Below, piece by piece: positions 63,976-64,000 of a DNA stretch of 64,000 nucleotides (position 1 is the first letter of the stretch; each line of letters opens with the position of its first letter). Source of the stretch: Cryomorphaceae bacterium 1068. GTDB taxonomy: Bacteria; Bacteroidota; Bacteroidia; Flavobacteriales_D; Cryomorphaceae. The stretch spans positions 81,654 through 145,653 of the forward strand of contig JAPVXR010000011.1 of assembly GCA_027214385.1 (NCBI GenBank), given 5' to 3'. The notes beneath the pieces were generated by a model. The model was not told the DNA's origin and did no database searches. It saw only the letters and a list, made by a program, of their open reading frames with translations. The translations under genes were made by a program, and so were the position numbers.

Positions 63976-64000
63976 CCTCGAAGCCCAATCTTCCACCAAT

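Larger units (their letters stand above)
63076..64000. other. Gene-free repeat-rich region
   Basis: No protein gene of normal size is supported over these 925 bp. The stretch holds two tandem small-RNA-like elements (63200-63290, 63431-63521), a short series of degenerate GTATTTCGTA repeats (63534-63570) and two copies of a palindromic intergenic repeat (63691-63975). Confidence 0.7.

Noticed and set aside
1..64000. tRNA, rRNA or insertion sequences
   Set aside because: No transposase-like protein and no tRNA or rRNA-like sequence was noticed; intergenic gaps are mostly short. A covariance search was not possible here.

Overview
The window reads as a chromosomal segment of a member of the Bacteroidota, most likely of the Flavobacteriales. 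The signs are type IX secretion (T9SS) sorting domains of types A and B, PorP/SprF-family, PorT-like, DUF5686 and DUF5522 proteins, many Bacteroidota-type promoter elements (a -33 TTG and a -7 TAnnTTTG) and few Shine-Dalgarno sequences. No tRNA, rRNA, CRISPR array, prophage or insertion sequence was found. Genus cannot be fixed from the sequence alone.

Layout. 0-9.5 kb: the tail of a type I pullulanase, then housekeeping and envelope genes (flavin reductase, DUF481 barrel, Yip1/DUF5686/thioesterase operon, two tandem T9SS cargo proteins, a YwqK/TonB-like protein, a CPBP membrane protein). 9.7-27.8 kb: the most interesting block. A three-gene cassette (lipoprotein A, lipoprotein B, T9SS type A protein C) occurs twice (9.9-14.1 and 19.4-23.7 kb). 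The copies flank a LytTR response regulator and an operon of a membrane-anchored nSTAND1/WD40 NTPase plus a TPR/outer-membrane barrel protein. A hybrid histidine kinase, a stand-alone receiver and a receiver-adenylate cyclase follow. In front of each of these four operons, and nowhere else that I noticed, lies a pair of direct repeats close to CCACTT(A/G)TTAAG, exactly 21 bp apart and 4-6 bp upstream of a TTG -33 element. That is the geometry of LytTR binding sites, so I infer a local LytTR regulon linking surface proteins, a STAND NTPase and cAMP signalling.

27.8-38 kb: GreA-type factor, uracil-DNA glycosylase family protein, a lipoprotein, S9 peptidase, sulfide:quinone oxidoreductase, cytochrome bd oxidase (cydAB, with an intrinsic terminator just before its start codon), and urocanate hydratase with a DUF5522 protein. 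38-46 kb: a polysaccharide block (glycosyltransferase, methyltransferase, flippase, Wzz-like protein, O-antigen ligase) plus a SpoIIE-type phosphatase and LpxD. 46-53.5 kb: two M1 peptidases (the second like leukotriene A4 hydrolase), a PorT-like barrel, an acyltransferase and a DEAD-box helicase. 53.5-60.9 kb: a sprB/sprF-like operon of a 17-HYR-repeat T9SS type B adhesin, a PorP/SprF protein and an OmpA protein. 61-63 kb: a potassium channel and an AlkB-type hydroxylase. 63.1-64 kb has no protein gene of normal size. It carries two diverged tandem copies of a small-RNA-like element with a terminator hairpin and then two copies of a palindromic intergenic repeat.
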